Of a stretch of DNA of 64,000 nucleotides, positions 17,808-26,928 are shown piece after piece. This DNA comes from Rhizobium leguminosarum bv. trifolii WSM2297 (GTDB lineage: Bacteria > Pseudomonadota > Alphaproteobacteria > Rhizobiales > Rhizobiaceae), in NCBI RefSeq assembly GCF_000271845.1, contig NZ_JH719395.1, positions 4,095,086 to 4,159,085 on the forward strand, written 5' to 3'. How positions within the stretch are numbered: the stretch's first letter is position 1; every line of letters starts with the position of its first letter. The position numbers and the translations under genes are program-made. The notes under the pieces are model-generated. The model made no database searches. It was not told the DNA's origin and saw only the letters and a list, made by a program, of their open reading frames with translations.

Positions 17808-19433
17808 CTACTTCGCCAGCTTCGCCAGTGCCGCAACCAGGCCCTGCGTCGAGGAATCGTGGCCCGCAGCACTCTCCTTGCCTTCGACGACCGGCAGCAG
17901 GCCTGTTGCCAGTTCCTTGCCGAGTTCGACGCCCCACTGGTCGAAGGAGTTGATGCGGAAGAGCACGCCTTCGACGAAGACGCGGTGTTCGTAAAGCGCG
18001 ATCAGGCGGCCGAGCGCGTAGGGGGTCAGCTTGTCGTAGACGAAGGTGATCGACGGCCGGTTGCCGGTAAAGACGCGATGTGGGGCGATGAAATCGGCCT
18101 TCTTGTCGGCCATGCCCTTATCGGTCAGCTGCTTCTTGGCTTCCGCGAAGGTACGCCCCTTCATCAGCGCTTCCGACTGGGCGAGAACGTTGGAGATCAA
18201 CAGCTGGTGCTGGTGGCGCAGTTCCGGCTCGAAGGCATTGGCGGCGATCATGAATTCGGCCGGGATGATGCTCGTGCCCTGATGGATGAGCTGGTAGAAG
18301 GCGTGCTGGCCGTTGGTGCCGGGTTCGCCCCAGACGACCGGGCCGGAATTGCCCTCGACCGGGGTGCCGTCGATGGTCACACCCTTGCCGTTCGACTCCA
18401 TGTCGAGCTGCTGCAGATAGGCCGGGAAGCGCGACAGGCGCTGGTCGTAGGGCAGGATGGCGCGGGTGGGATAGCCGAGCACGTTGCGGTGATAGAAGCC
18501 GATCAGGCCGAGCAGCATCGGCAGGTTCTCGGTAATCGGCGCCTTACGGAAATGATTGTCGACGGCATGGGCGCCGTCGAGGAATTTGCCGAAATTGTCC
18601 GGGCCGACCGCGATCATCAGCGGCAGGCCGATCGCCGACCAGATCGAGTAGCGGCCGCCGACCCAGTCCCAGAAGCCGAAGACGCGGGCGCTGTCGATGC
18701 CGAAGGCGGAAACCTTGTCGAGCGCCGTCGAGACGGCAGCGAAGTGGTGCTGGACGGCGGCTTCGCCGAGCGCCTTGGCGATGAACTTGCGCGCCGTCTG
18801 CGCATTGGTCATCGTCTCCACCGTCGTGAAGGTCTTCGAGGCGACGATGAACAGCGTCGTCTCCGGCTGAACCAGCTTCAGGATGTCGGCGATATGGGCG
18901 CCGTCGATGTTGGAGACGAAATGCGCGCGCGGGCCGTCATGGAAGGGGGCAAGCGCCAGCGTCGCCATCACAGGACCGAGATCCGAGCCGCCGATGCCGA
19001 TATTGATGACATCGGTGATCGCCTTGCCGGTGGCGCCCTTCAGCGTGCCGGAGCGGATATCGTCGGCAAACCTACCCATGGCGGCAAGCACGGCGTTGAC
19101 GTCGGGCATTACGTCCTTGCCGTCGACCAGCACCGGCGTGTTGGAGCGGTTGCGCAGCGCCGTGTGCAGCACGGCGCGGTCTTCGGTGAAATTGATCGCC
19201 TTGCCGGAGAACATCTCCTCGCGCTTCTTTTCGACACCGCCCTCTTCGGCAAGCTTGACCAGCAGCTTGAGGATCTCGTCATTCACCGCCGTCTTGGAAA
19301 AATCCATCAGCAGGTCGTCAAGCCGGACGGAAAAGCGCGCAAAGCGCTCGGAATCGGCTGCGAAAGCGGCACGGATATCGGTTGCCTTGGTGGCATCAGC
19401 GGTGCTTTTCAGCTGTTCGACGATGGCGTTCAT
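17808..19433 (-). CDS. pgi: Glucose-6-phosphate isomerase Pgi
   Basis: This 541-residue enzyme interconverts glucose-6-phosphate and fructose-6-phosphate. [13 protein letters not shown] (phosphate loop), the WDWVGGRYS segment and [18 protein letters not shown] carry the active-site residues. The ATG at 19433 has GGAG upstream and yields the usual family length. An in-frame ATG 57 bases further up would add a short non-conserved tail. It follows the acyl-CoA ligase gene after 137 bp on the same strand. With frk it links fructose to trehalose and pentose-phosphate routes. Confidence 0.95.
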   Translation of the reverse strand: MNAIVEQLKSTADATKATDIRAAFAADSERFARFSVRLDDLLMDFSKTAVNDEILKLLVKLAEEGGVEKKREEMFSGKAINFTEDRAVLHTALRNRSNTPVLVDGKDVMPDVNAVLAAMGRFADDIRSGTLKGATGKAITDVINIGIGGSDLGPVMATLALAPFHDGPRAHFVSNIDGAHIADILKLVQPETTLFIVASKTFTTVETMTNAQTARKFIAKALGEAAVQHHFAAVSTALDKVSAFGIDSARVFGFWDWVGGRYSIWSAIGLPLMIAVGPDNFGKFLDGAHAVDNHFRKAPITENLPMLLGLIGFYHRNVLGYPTRAILPYDQRLSRFPAYLQQLDMESNGKGVTIDGTPVEGNSGPVVWGEPGTNGQHAFYQLIHQGTSIIPAEFMIAANAFEPELRHQHQLLISNVLAQSEALMKGRTFAEAKKQLTDKGMADKKADFIAPHRVFTGNRPSITFVYDKLTPYALGRLIALYEHRVFVEGVLFRINSFDQWGVELGKELATGLLPVVEGKESAAGHDSSTQGLVAALAKLAK

Positions 19434-19570
19434 GGGAGGCTCCTTTGGAGGCGGAAAGGTTGCGGAAACTATTCGCTTTATCGGGCGCAAATCAAGTTCA
19501 GCCGCCGTTCCAATATGAAAAAAGCCACCCGCGCGAACGGATGGCCCTCATTTTCATAAAGCTGTCAAAT

Positions 19571-21271
19571 TCAGCCGCGCAGGTCCTTGCGCAGGATCTT
19601 ACCAACAGGCGACTTCGGCAGCTCGGTGCGGAACTCGATGAAACGCGGGCGTTTGTAATTGGTGAGGTTGGCGATGCAATGAGCCTTCACCTCCGCCTCC
19701 GTCAGGTTCGGATCCTTCCTGACCACGAAGAGTTTCACCGCCTCGCCCGAATGCCCGTCCGGCACGCCGACGGCTGCGGCCTCGAGGATGCCGGCATGCA
19801 TGGCGGCGACTTCCTCGATCTCGTTCGGATAGACGTTGAAGCCCGAGACCAGGATCATATCCTTCTTGCGGTCGACGATCTTGGTGTAGCCGCGCGCGTC
19901 CATGAAACCCATGTCGCCCGAGCGGAAATATCCATCGGCGGTCATCACCCGCGCCGTTTCCTCTGGTTTCTGCCAATAGCCGGCCATCACCTGCGGCCCC
20001 CGGATGCAGATCTCGCCGACATCGCCTGATGGCAGCGAATGGCCGTCCTCGTCGCGGATATCGAGATCGGTGGAGGGCATCGGCAGGCCGATCGAGCCGG
20101 TGAATTCGGGCGAATCGAAGCGGTTGGCGGTGGCAACCGGCGACGTTTCGGAAAGCCCGTAGCCCTCCGTTACCGCAGTGCCCGTAATCTTCAGCCAGCG
20201 TTCGGCGACCGGGCGCTGCACCGCCATGCCGCCGCCGAGCGACATGATCAGCGAGGAGAAGTCGAGCTTGGCGAAATCGGCATTGTTCATCAGCGCATTG
20301 AACAGCGTGTTGAGGCCGGGGAAGATATGCACATCGGACTTGCCGAATTCCTTGACGAGGCCGGGAATGTCGCGCGGATTGGCGATCAGGATGTTGCGGG
20401 CGCCGAGCGACATGCCCATCAGCGAATTCACCGTCAGCGCGAAGATGTGGTAGAGCGGCAGGGCGCAGAGGAAATTCAGCACCTCCGGCTGCTTCTTGCG
20501 CTCGAAGGCAGATCGGAGCCAGAGCGACAGCTGCAGCTTGTTGGCAAGCAGGTTTGCATGCGTCAGCACCGCACCCTTGGCAACGCCTGTGGTGCCGCCG
20601 GTATATTGCAGGAAGGCGATATCGCTGCCGGCAAGCGTCACCGGCTGCAGCGGCTTTTTCGCCCCCTCGCGCAGCACCTGGCTGAAGCTCTTATGCTGGG
20701 GGATCGACCAGGATGGAACGAGCTTCTTCACCTTGCGCACGAGCAAATTGACGATCAGTCCCTTCGGTCCCAGCATTTCGCCGAGCGAGGTGACGACGAC
20801 GTGGCGGATGTCGGTCTTGTTCAGAACCTGCTCGACGGTGCGGGCGAAATTCTCCAGCACGAAGATGGCCTTGGCGCCGGAATCGCGCAGCTGATGTTCC
20901 AGCTCGCGCGGCGTATAGAGCGGGTTGACGTTGACGACGATGAGGCCGGCCCTGAGGATGGCGTAGGTCGCGACCGGGTTCTGCAAGACGTTCGGCATCA
21001 TCACTGCGACGCGATCGCCCTTTTCAAGCCCGGTGCTCTGCAGCCAGGCGGCGACCTTGCGCGTCTGGCTTTCCAGCTCGCGGTAGCTCATTGCCTTGCC
21101 CATGCTGGAAAAGGCGGTACGGTCGGCATAACGGGCGCAGGATTTTTCCAGCAGTTCCGCAAGCGAGGCGTGTTCCAGCGGTGGAAGCTCGGCCGGAACC
21201 ATTTCCGGATAGGCGGCAAGCCAGGGCTTCTCGGGCTTGGCGCCATTCGGATGGACGGAAATGCTGTTCAT
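19571..21271 (-). CDS. fadD: Long-chain fatty acid-CoA ligase
   Basis: This 566-residue adenylate-forming enzyme is close in length to E. coli FadD (561). The ATP-binding P-loop is YTGGTTGVAKGAVLTH. Motif GYGLSETSPV and the C-terminal lysine loop (SPVGKILRKDLRG) are intact, so it should activate fatty acids to acyl-CoA. AGAGAGGATAAG precedes the ATG at 21271, and longer in-frame starts lack such a site. A TTGACGTAAACGTCAA palindrome at 21404-21419 lies 130 bp upstream and suggests control by a fatty-acid or branched-chain amino acid regulator. Confidence 0.9.
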   Translation of the reverse strand: MNSISVHPNGAKPEKPWLAAYPEMVPAELPPLEHASLAELLEKSCARYADRTAFSSMGKAMSYRELESQTRKVAAWLQSTGLEKGDRVAVMMPNVLQNPVATYAILRAGLIVVNVNPLYTPRELEHQLRDSGAKAIFVLENFARTVEQVLNKTDIRHVVVTSLGEMLGPKGLIVNLLVRKVKKLVPSWSIPQHKSFSQVLREGAKKPLQPVTLAGSDIAFLQYTGGTTGVAKGAVLTHANLLANKLQLSLWLRSAFERKKQPEVLNFLCALPLYHIFALTVNSLMGMSLGARNILIANPRDIPGLVKEFGKSDVHIFPGLNTLFNALMNNADFAKLDFSSLIMSLGGGMAVQRPVAERWLKITGTAVTEGYGLSETSPVATANRFDSPEFTGSIGLPMPSTDLDIRDEDGHSLPSGDVGEICIRGPQVMAGYWQKPEETARVMTADGYFRSGDMGFMDARGYTKIVDRKKDMILVSGFNVYPNEIEEVAAMHAGILEAAAVGVPDGHSGEAVKLFVVRKDPNLTEAEVKAHCIANLTNYKRPRFIEFRTELPKSPVGKILRKDLRG

Positions 21272-21403
21272 CTTATCCTCTCTCCCTTGCGGCCGCCGTG
21301 CCGGCATTGCGCCGGGAATCGACTGAAGGATCCTCCATCTTCCAGTCCGGCAGCTTATGCCATTGCCTGAACGGTTCAAGCCGAGATTGAAGCTATACTA
21401 ACC

Positions 21404-21419
21404 TTGACGTAAACGTCAA
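21404..21419. promoter_or_regulatory. TTGACGT-AA-ACGTCAA palindrome upstream of fadD
   Basis: Perfect 7-bp arms with a two-base centre, in the promoter region of the acyl-CoA ligase. A longer version (9-bp arms) stands before the nitronate-monooxygenase-like gene at 52927-52948. The pattern resembles sites of MerR-type regulators of acyl-CoA and leucine catabolism (LiuR-like), an attribution from memory of the motif. Confidence 0.6.
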
Positions 21420-21520
21420 TAATCGCCGGTGGCGCAATCGTGCCGAAGACGGAACTTTGAGTCCGCCATGACGTTGATCTTGCATCCCCAAACCGAGGAA
21501 ACACCAAAAGGAGGTGCACA

Positions 21521-21913
21521 ATGTTGAATCAGGAGACCGACGCCAACCGCCGCGACCCGAATAAAACAAGCACGCATTCACTGATCGCCAGTGACCGGGT
21601 CGAAGGCACCCGCGTTTATGGCCCCGACGGCAGGCACATCGGCTCGATCGAACGCCTGATCATCGGCAAGCTTGACGGCCGCGTTGCCTATGCCGTGTTG
21701 AGCTTCGGCGGCTTCCTGGGCATCGGCCACGATCACTATCCGCTGCCCTGGGAAAAGCTGAACTACGACACCCAGCTGGATGGCTATCGCATCGACCTGA
21801 CCAAGGAACAGATCGAAGGCGCCCCGAGCTATTCGGACGATGACGACACCTGGTACAACGATAATGGCCGCCGGGTCTACGACTACTATGGCGTGCCGCC
21901 CTACTGGATGTAA
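21521..21913 (+). CDS. PRC-barrel domain protein
   Basis: This 130-residue cytoplasmic protein has a PRC-barrel at about residues 20-95: LIASDRVEGTRVY, GSIERLIIGKLDGRVAYAVLSFGG and the HYPLPWEKLNYD stretch. The tail is acidic and aromatic (YSDDDDTWYNDNGRR and YDYYGVPPYWM). PRC-barrels of this free-standing kind are often stress-induced in rhizobia, but the role is unknown. A very strong AAAAGGAGGTG ribosome-binding site suggests high expression, and a good terminator follows. It is a single-gene unit, divergent from fadD. Confidence 0.88.
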   Translation: MLNQETDANRRDPNKTSTHSLIASDRVEGTRVYGPDGRHIGSIERLIIGKLDGRVAYAVLSFGGFLGIGHDHYPLPWEKLNYDTQLDGYRIDLTKEQIEGAPSYSDDDDTWYNDNGRRVYDYYGVPPYWM

Positions 21914-21939
21914 CGTCGTTCGATAGGCCGAACTGGAAG

Positions 21940-21964
21940 GGCCCCGCGGGATGCGGGGCCTTTT
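21940..21964 (+). terminator. Rho-independent terminator of PRC-barrel gene
   Basis: GGCCCCGC / GCGGGGCC stem with a five-base loop, followed directly by TTTT. It lies 26 bp after the stop codon. Confidence 0.85.
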
Positions 21965-22028
21965 GGTGTCTAGTGAAGGCTTTCATATTGGCCTCTTGGC
22001 ATGACGAGGGCCCATTGGTTCCCTCAGT

Positions 22029-22147
22029 CCTGTGCTCGTCACAGGAATCCAATCCGCCCAAGTCTTGGGCGCGAGAAACCCTTTGCCGTTACATGAGTCA
22101 TTCACCGCGCGGACGCGCGGTGGCTGGATTCCTGTGACGAGCACAGG
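22029..22147. repeat. Inverted repeat pair CCTGTGCTCGTCACAGGAATCCA
   Basis: Two perfect 23-bp inverted copies (22029-22051 and 22125-22147) enclose 73 bp that contain smaller dyads (CCCAAGTCTTGGGC, CCGCGCGGACGCGCGG). Each copy has its own internal stem CCTGTG..CACAGG. This head-to-head arrangement of two palindromes with a spacer is the layout of REPIN-type elements. It sits between convergent genes. Confidence 0.75.
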
Positions 22148-22180
22148 AATGAGGGAGGTAGAGACCGGATGCGCGACCTC

Positions 22181-24634
22181 TTACTCCCCCGCAACAAGGT
22201 CATTGACCGAGCGCAACACCGTACCGATCATGATATCCGCTGCCCTAATCGTCCTCGCCGTCCTCACCTCAAACACGTGGCTCTCGCCCGGCAGCAGCGT
22301 CACCAGCATCGTGTCGACGACGGCATCCGGGTCGAGCCGATCCGCCATCAGGCAGAGATCTTTGAGGAAATTCTGAGCGGTCACCCTGACCGCATAACCG
22401 CCCTCGATCTGCGTGACATCGACCGCCAGCCGTGGTGCTGCCAGGTTGAGTTCGATATCCTCGACGAAATAATGAAAGGCCCGCCTGTCGAGCATCTCGA
22501 CGACAACCACCTCGTCCTTCGGTAAGCCGGGGCTGACGAGGTCGCTCGGCAGCGGAAATTCCTTGGCTTCGAAGCGGTCGCAGAGCAGGCGCCAGAATTC
22601 GAATTCGGTAAGCACGGTGCCGTCGAGCTTCAAACGTTTGCCGGCAATCCTGGCCCGCCAGAACAGCGTGCGTTCGTTGACCGCGACTGCCGCAAGGCGA
22701 TCACCGCGTGGCTGGATCGTCAGCAGCCTCGGATCATAGGCGGCTTTGAGCGCATACCAGAGCGGCTTGCGGCGCCCGGCCGAATCGAGTGCCGCCCAGG
22801 AGGTCACCGGCCAGCAGTCGTTGAACTGCCAGACCACTGCACCCTTGCAGATATCCCGGTGCGACCGCATGTGCTCGATGGCGAAGCGGATGGCGCGGGC
22901 CTGGTTGAGCTGGGTGGCGAAGTGCCAGTCGTCCATCATTTTGGGTTCCGGCAAGTGGCCGGCAAGGCCGCGGATCAGCTTGTCATTGCCCCCCGTTGCC
23001 TTCTGGTGATGGAAGACGCCGTTCGATTGCGGCGTCAGCGGCTGATCGTGCACGCTCTCTTCGATCGTTGCCCAGGCCGCCGGCGCCTGCCAGCCGAATT
23101 CGGAGCAGAAGCGCGGGATATGATTGCGGTAGACCTCGTAGCCGACATCGTTCCAGACGTCCCAGATGTGTTTGCAGCCATGTCCGTCGGTATTGGGTTC
23201 GATCTCCATCGAGCCGGAATAGGGGCTGCCGGGATAATAGGGCCGGTCGGGATCGAGTTCGCCGCAGAGTTTCGGCAGCAAGTCGAGATAATAACCGAGC
23301 CCCCAGCTTTCGTCGGCCTTGATGATCGGCCGCCAGCCCCATTCGTCGAAGCCCCAGATATTCTCATTGTTGCCGTTCCAGAGGATCAGGCTGGCATGCG
23401 GCATCAGCCGCACGACATTGTCGCGCACCTCTGCCTCGACTTCGCTCTTCAGCGGCTCCTCCTCCGGATAGGCGGCGCAGGCAAACAGGAAATCCTGCCA
23501 GACCAGCATGTCCATGCGGTCGCAGGCCTCGTAGAATTCGTCGCGCTCGAAGATGCCGCCGCCCCAGACGCGCAGCATGTGGATATTGGCGCTCTTTGCC
23601 TCCTCGATCCGCGCGGCATAGCGCTCGGCCGTCACCCGTGAGGGAAAACAATCGTCCGGAATCCAGTTCGCGCCTGCGATGAACAGCGGCACGTCGTTGA
23701 TGACTAAGGTGAAGGCTGAGCCATGCTCGTCGGCTGATGTATCGAGCCTGAGCGAGCGGAAACCGAGCTGCCGTTCATGAGCATCGAGCCGATCGCCGCT
23801 GGCATCGTCGATCAGCTCAAGCGTCAGCGGATAGAGCGGCTGCGCGCCGAGATGGTGCGGCCACCAGAGCTGCGGCGAGGGCACGGCAAGCTCGAAGGCA
23901 ACCTCGTCTTCCCCAGGGGCGATCGTCACCGTCGTCGTCACGCCGCCGATTGCCGCGATAAGCCGGCACGGAGCGTCATTGCCCTGCCGCGCCAGCCGGG
24001 CATGGATCTTCACCAGCCCGTCGCCGCCGGCAAGGCTTGCCGATATCCGTGTCTCGGCAAGTCGCGCCCGCTGCCAGCTTTCCAGCCGCACCGGCTTCCA
24101 GAGGCCTGAAGTCACCAGCGTCGGCCCCCAGTCCCAGCCGAAATTGCAGGCCATCTTGCGCATCAGATTGCCAGGGCCCGGATAGTTGTTGGGACGGTAG
24201 CCGTAATGTTTCTCCATCTCGGCGCCATAGGCATAGGCGGAGTGGAAGGTGACGGTGAGCTCGTTGGCGCCGGGTTTCAGCAGCTTGGAAATATCGAAAC
24301 GGTAGGTGCGGTGCATGTTGAAGCTGCGGCCGATCTCTTCGCCGTTGAGCACGATGACCGCGACCGTATCCAGCCCGTCGAAGACCAGCTCCCGCACCCT
24401 GCCATCATCAGCCGTCGCCTCGAAGCTGCAGCGATAGGTCCAGTCGGTTTTGCCGATCCAGTCGTTGGTGATCTCGTTGACGTCGATATAGGGATCGGGG
24501 ATCAGCCGGCTGGCGAGAAGGTCGAGATGCACACATCCCGGCACCGTCGCGGGGATTGCGTCAGGCAGGCTGGACCTTGCTGTATCGTTACAGGTCTGCG
24601 TCCAGCCGGAATTGAGCTCGGTCTTCTCGATCAT
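22181..24634 (-). CDS. Beta-mannosidase, glycoside hydrolase family 2
   Basis: This 817-residue protein has the GH2 order of domains: a sugar-binding jelly roll (from about residue 15; CSFEATADDGRVRELVFDGLDTVA), an immunoglobulin-like domain, and a TIM barrel with the acid/base Glu in WNGNNENIWG and the nucleophile Glu in FCSEFGWQAP. The MRVWGGGIFE-type stretch (MLRVWGGGIFERDEFYE) is typical of mannosidases rather than galactosidases. AGGAG before the ATG at 24634 supports the start. The frame runs on upstream only because it lies antisense within the next gene. It lacks a signal peptide and so acts on imported oligosaccharides. Confidence 0.88.
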   Translation of the reverse strand: MIEKTELNSGWTQTCNDTARSSLPDAIPATVPGCVHLDLLASRLIPDPYIDVNEITNDWIGKTDWTYRCSFEATADDGRVRELVFDGLDTVAVIVLNGEEIGRSFNMHRTYRFDISKLLKPGANELTVTFHSAYAYGAEMEKHYGYRPNNYPGPGNLMRKMACNFGWDWGPTLVTSGLWKPVRLESWQRARLAETRISASLAGGDGLVKIHARLARQGNDAPCRLIAAIGGVTTTVTIAPGEDEVAFELAVPSPQLWWPHHLGAQPLYPLTLELIDDASGDRLDAHERQLGFRSLRLDTSADEHGSAFTLVINDVPLFIAGANWIPDDCFPSRVTAERYAARIEEAKSANIHMLRVWGGGIFERDEFYEACDRMDMLVWQDFLFACAAYPEEEPLKSEVEAEVRDNVVRLMPHASLILWNGNNENIWGFDEWGWRPIIKADESWGLGYYLDLLPKLCGELDPDRPYYPGSPYSGSMEIEPNTDGHGCKHIWDVWNDVGYEVYRNHIPRFCSEFGWQAPAAWATIEESVHDQPLTPQSNGVFHHQKATGGNDKLIRGLAGHLPEPKMMDDWHFATQLNQARAIRFAIEHMRSHRDICKGAVVWQFNDCWPVTSWAALDSAGRRKPLWYALKAAYDPRLLTIQPRGDRLAAVAVNERTLFWRARIAGKRLKLDGTVLTEFEFWRLLCDRFEAKEFPLPSDLVSPGLPKDEVVVVEMLDRRAFHYFVEDIELNLAAPRLAVDVTQIEGGYAVRVTAQNFLKDLCLMADRLDPDAVVDTMLVTLLPGESHVFEVRTARTIRAADIMIGTVLRSVNDLVAGE

Positions 24635-24698
24635 GCGGGCTCCTGGTTCATGCCGCTGGAAGCTGTGGGATGATGTGTGGGTTGGAAGGGTGGCGCTG

Positions 24699-25085
24699 TC
24701 AGAGAAACCGGCCGTGGCGCTGCAGCACTTCGATCTTGTAGCCATCGGGATCGCTGATGAAGAAGAACAGGCCGAAGAGCTTGCCATCGCGGTTGAGCTC
24801 CACCAGTTCGCCCGGCTTGAGCCCCAGTTTCGCCAGCCGTTGGCGCTCGATGGCGACCTCGTCGACGGAGATGGCGAGATGGCCATAGGCATTGCCGAGA
24901 TCGTAGGGTTCGGTCCGGCCCTTGTTGACCGTCAGCTCCAGCTCGAAGCCGGTCTCGGCATTGCTCAGATAGATCAGCGTGAAGGTTTCGAAATCGACGC
25001 GGTCGGCGACCGAAAACCCGAATGCCCTACTGTAGAATTCGACCGAACGCGCCTCGTTGAGAACGCGGATCATCGAGTGGATCAT
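24699..25085 (-). CDS. VOC family protein, lactoylglutathione lyase-like
   Basis: This 128-residue protein resembles glyoxalase I: MIHSMIRVLNEARSVEFYSRAFGF at the N-terminus with the first metal-ligand His, the FELELTVN segment with Glu, HLAISV with His, and ISDPDGYKIEVLQ with the last Glu. It may detoxify methylglyoxal-glutathione adducts. The start is set by alignment to glyoxalase I (residue 1 before IHSM). A start at 25112 is possible, with GGAGG lying between the two. It is 64 bp upstream of the mannosidase gene on the same strand. Confidence 0.8.
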   Translation of the reverse strand: MIHSMIRVLNEARSVEFYSRAFGFSVADRVDFETFTLIYLSNAETGFELELTVNKGRTEPYDLGNAYGHLAISVDEVAIERQRLAKLGLKPGELVELNRDGKLFGLFFFISDPDGYKIEVLQRHGRFL

Positions 25086-25167
25086 CTTCGCCAATTCTGC
25101 CTCCCATTGCACGACAGCGCCGCGCGTCTTTTTAGACGCGCAAAGGACGCTGTAGCACTTTGAATTA

Positions 25168-25211
25168 CTGCATAATTCCTTAGATCGGAATCGATTTAAG
25201 GAATTATGCAG
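25168..25211. repeat. Palindromic intergenic repeat, CTGCATAATT family
   Basis: Perfect 15-bp arms CTGCATAATTCCTTA (25168-25182) and TAAGGAATTATGCAG (25197-25211) enclose GATCGGAATCGATT. The lead-in CACTTTGAATTA is shared with the degenerate copy at 29099-29124. Confidence 0.8.
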
Positions 25212-25237
25212 TAGGCACCGCAGTGGTAGCGGTCCTC

Positions 25238-25987
25238 TTACGCCGTGCGCAAGCCGATTCTTCGGGTAATCGCCGCTTCGACAAGGCCCATGGCGTCATA
25301 GATCAGCACCGCCATCAGGCCGACGATCAGCCCGCCCTGCAGGATGAAGGCGGTATTGTCGGAGATCAGCCCGGCGATGATCACCTCGCCGAGGCCCTTG
25401 GCCGCAACCGTCGAGCCGATCGTTGCCGTGCCGATATTGATGACGGTCGCGACCTTCAGCCCTTCGAGGATCAGCGGCAGGGCGAGCGGCAGCTCGACGC
25501 GCAAGAGCCGCTGCGTCGCGTTCATGCCCATGCCGTCGGCGGCATCGAGCACCTGCGGCGACACCTGCTTCAGCCCGGCGACGGTGTTTTCGAAGATCGG
25601 CAGCAGGCCGTAGAGAAACAGCGCAATTAGCGTCGGCATGGCGCCGAAGCCGGTGGCGGGCACGGCGAGCGCAAGCACCGCGACCGGCGGAAAAGTCTGT
25701 CCTGCATTGGCGATGGCGCGCGACAGCGGCAGGAAATCAGCCCCGCTTTGCCGCGTCACGAAGATGCCGCCGCAGACTGCGAGAACGGCGCTGCAGACGA
25801 TCGATCCCACAACCAGCTGCAGATGGCCGGCGGCAAGCGAGGCAAGGCTGTTCTGGGTGTAGACGGCAGGCGCATTGTTGTTGGTCAGCGGCACGAACAG
25901 GAAGGAAAGCCATTCGGTCCTGAACAGCAGGATCAACAGCAAGGCGAGCGCCGCCAGGCGGAAGAGATTGGCGACGACGAGCTTCAT
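25238..25987 (-). CDS. yehW: Osmoprotectant-type ABC transporter permease (YehW-like)
   Basis: This 249-residue membrane protein has about six hydrophobic helices and a permease loop LDAADGMGMNATQRLLRVELPLALPLILEG, the EAA motif of glycine-betaine/choline importers. It overlaps the ATPase gene by 4 bp. The gene order binding protein, permease, ATPase, permease equals that of E. coli yehZYXW. This is the second, shorter permease of the complex. Confidence 0.85.
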   Translation of the reverse strand: MKLVVANLFRLAALALLLILLFRTEWLSFLFVPLTNNNAPAVYTQNSLASLAAGHLQLVVGSIVCSAVLAVCGGIFVTRQSGADFLPLSRAIANAGQTFPPVAVLALAVPATGFGAMPTLIALFLYGLLPIFENTVAGLKQVSPQVLDAADGMGMNATQRLLRVELPLALPLILEGLKVATVINIGTATIGSTVAAKGLGEVIIAGLISDNTAFILQGGLIVGLMAVLIYDAMGLVEAAITRRIGLRTA

Positions 25988-26928
25988 GCCTTGCGGCCCA
26001 GTTCGAGCAGCCGCGTCATCGAGATCGATCCGACAGGCGCTTTCTCGCCATCCTGCACCGCCGCCTCATCGACCCCCTGCCAGATCATTTCGGCGAGCGC
26101 ATCACGCAGGCTGAGCGATTGCGGCAGGGCATAGGCGAGGCCGCTCTTGGCCGGCTCCATGCTCTCCTTCAGCGGCAGCAGCGACATCAGCTTCAGCGCC
26201 CGGTCGGAGGTGCCAGTCAATTGCTGCACGAAGGGATCGGCCGGTTCGGTCAGGATTTTTTCCGGCGTCGAGCATTGCAGCAATCGGCCCTCGCTCATGA
26301 CAGCGATCTGGTTGCCGAGATGGAAGGCCTCGTCCATATCGTGGGTGACGAGAATGACGGTCGTGCCGAACTGCTTCTGGATCGCCAGCAGGTCGTCCTG
26401 CGCCTTGCCGCGGATGACCGGATCGAGCGCACCGAACGGTTCGTCCATCAACAGCAATTCCGGTTCGGCCGCCAGCGCCCGGGCGACGCCGACGCGCTGC
26501 TGCTGGCCGCCGGACAGCTGGTGCGGATATTTGTCGGCAAATGTTGCCGGATCGAGGTTGAAAAGCCCGAGCAGCTCCTCGACCCGGCGGGTGATGCGGG
26601 CGGAATCCCAATCGAGAAGCTGCGGCACGGTGGCGATATTCTGCGCCACGGTCCTGTGCGGAAACAGACCGTGCCCCTGGATGGCATAGCCGATCTTGCG
26701 GCGAAGCTCCGTCACCTCAACGCCGGTGACATTCTGCCCGTTGACGAAGATCTCACCCTCGGTGATCGGCACCAGCCGGTTGATCATCCGCATCAGCGTC
26801 GATTTGCCGGAGCCCGAGGTGCCGACGATGACGGTGATCTCGCCCTTCTCGACGCGCATCGAGACATTATCGACGACGGTGGCCGCGCCATAACGCTTGG
26901 TGACGTTCCTGATCTCGATCATGCTCAT
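25984..26928 (-). CDS. yehX: Osmoprotectant-type ABC transporter ATP-binding protein (YehX-like)
   Basis: This 314-residue ATPase has Walker A VGTSGSGKSTLM, the Q-loop region YAIQGHGLFPHRTV, signature [16 protein letters not shown] and Walker B LLLMDEPFGALDP. The switch His is in LVTHDMDEAF. The C-terminal 80 residues contain a degenerate regulatory region rather than clear tandem CBS domains. It overlaps both flanking permease genes by 4 bp, so the three are translationally coupled. Confidence 0.9.
   Translation of the reverse strand: MSMIEIRNVTKRYGAATVVDNVSMRVEKGEITVIVGTSGSGKSTLMRMINRLVPITEGEIFVNGQNVTGVEVTELRRKIGYAIQGHGLFPHRTVAQNIATVPQLLDWDSARITRRVEELLGLFNLDPATFADKYPHQLSGGQQQRVGVARALAAEPELLLMDEPFGALDPVIRGKAQDDLLAIQKQFGTTVILVTHDMDEAFHLGNQIAVMSEGRLLQCSTPEKILTEPADPFVQQLTGTSDRALKLMSLLPLKESMEPAKSGLAYALPQSLSLRDALAEMIWQGVDEAAVQDGEKAPVGSISMTRLLELGRKA

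Noticed and set aside
17787..19559. 590-codon open frame antisense to pgi
   Set aside because: The opposite strand encodes an unmistakable glucose-6-phosphate isomerase, and the antisense product is Arg/Glu/Val-rich without a family.
19510..19560. Possible terminator between the acyl-CoA ligase and pgi genes
   Set aside because: The GCCAC..GATGGC pairing is short and imperfect, so it was not listed as a feature.
24635..24892. Upstream extension of the beta-mannosidase frame
   Set aside because: The extension lies within the VOC gene in another frame, is Ser-rich and has no signal peptide. AGGAG and conserved sequence begin at 24634.
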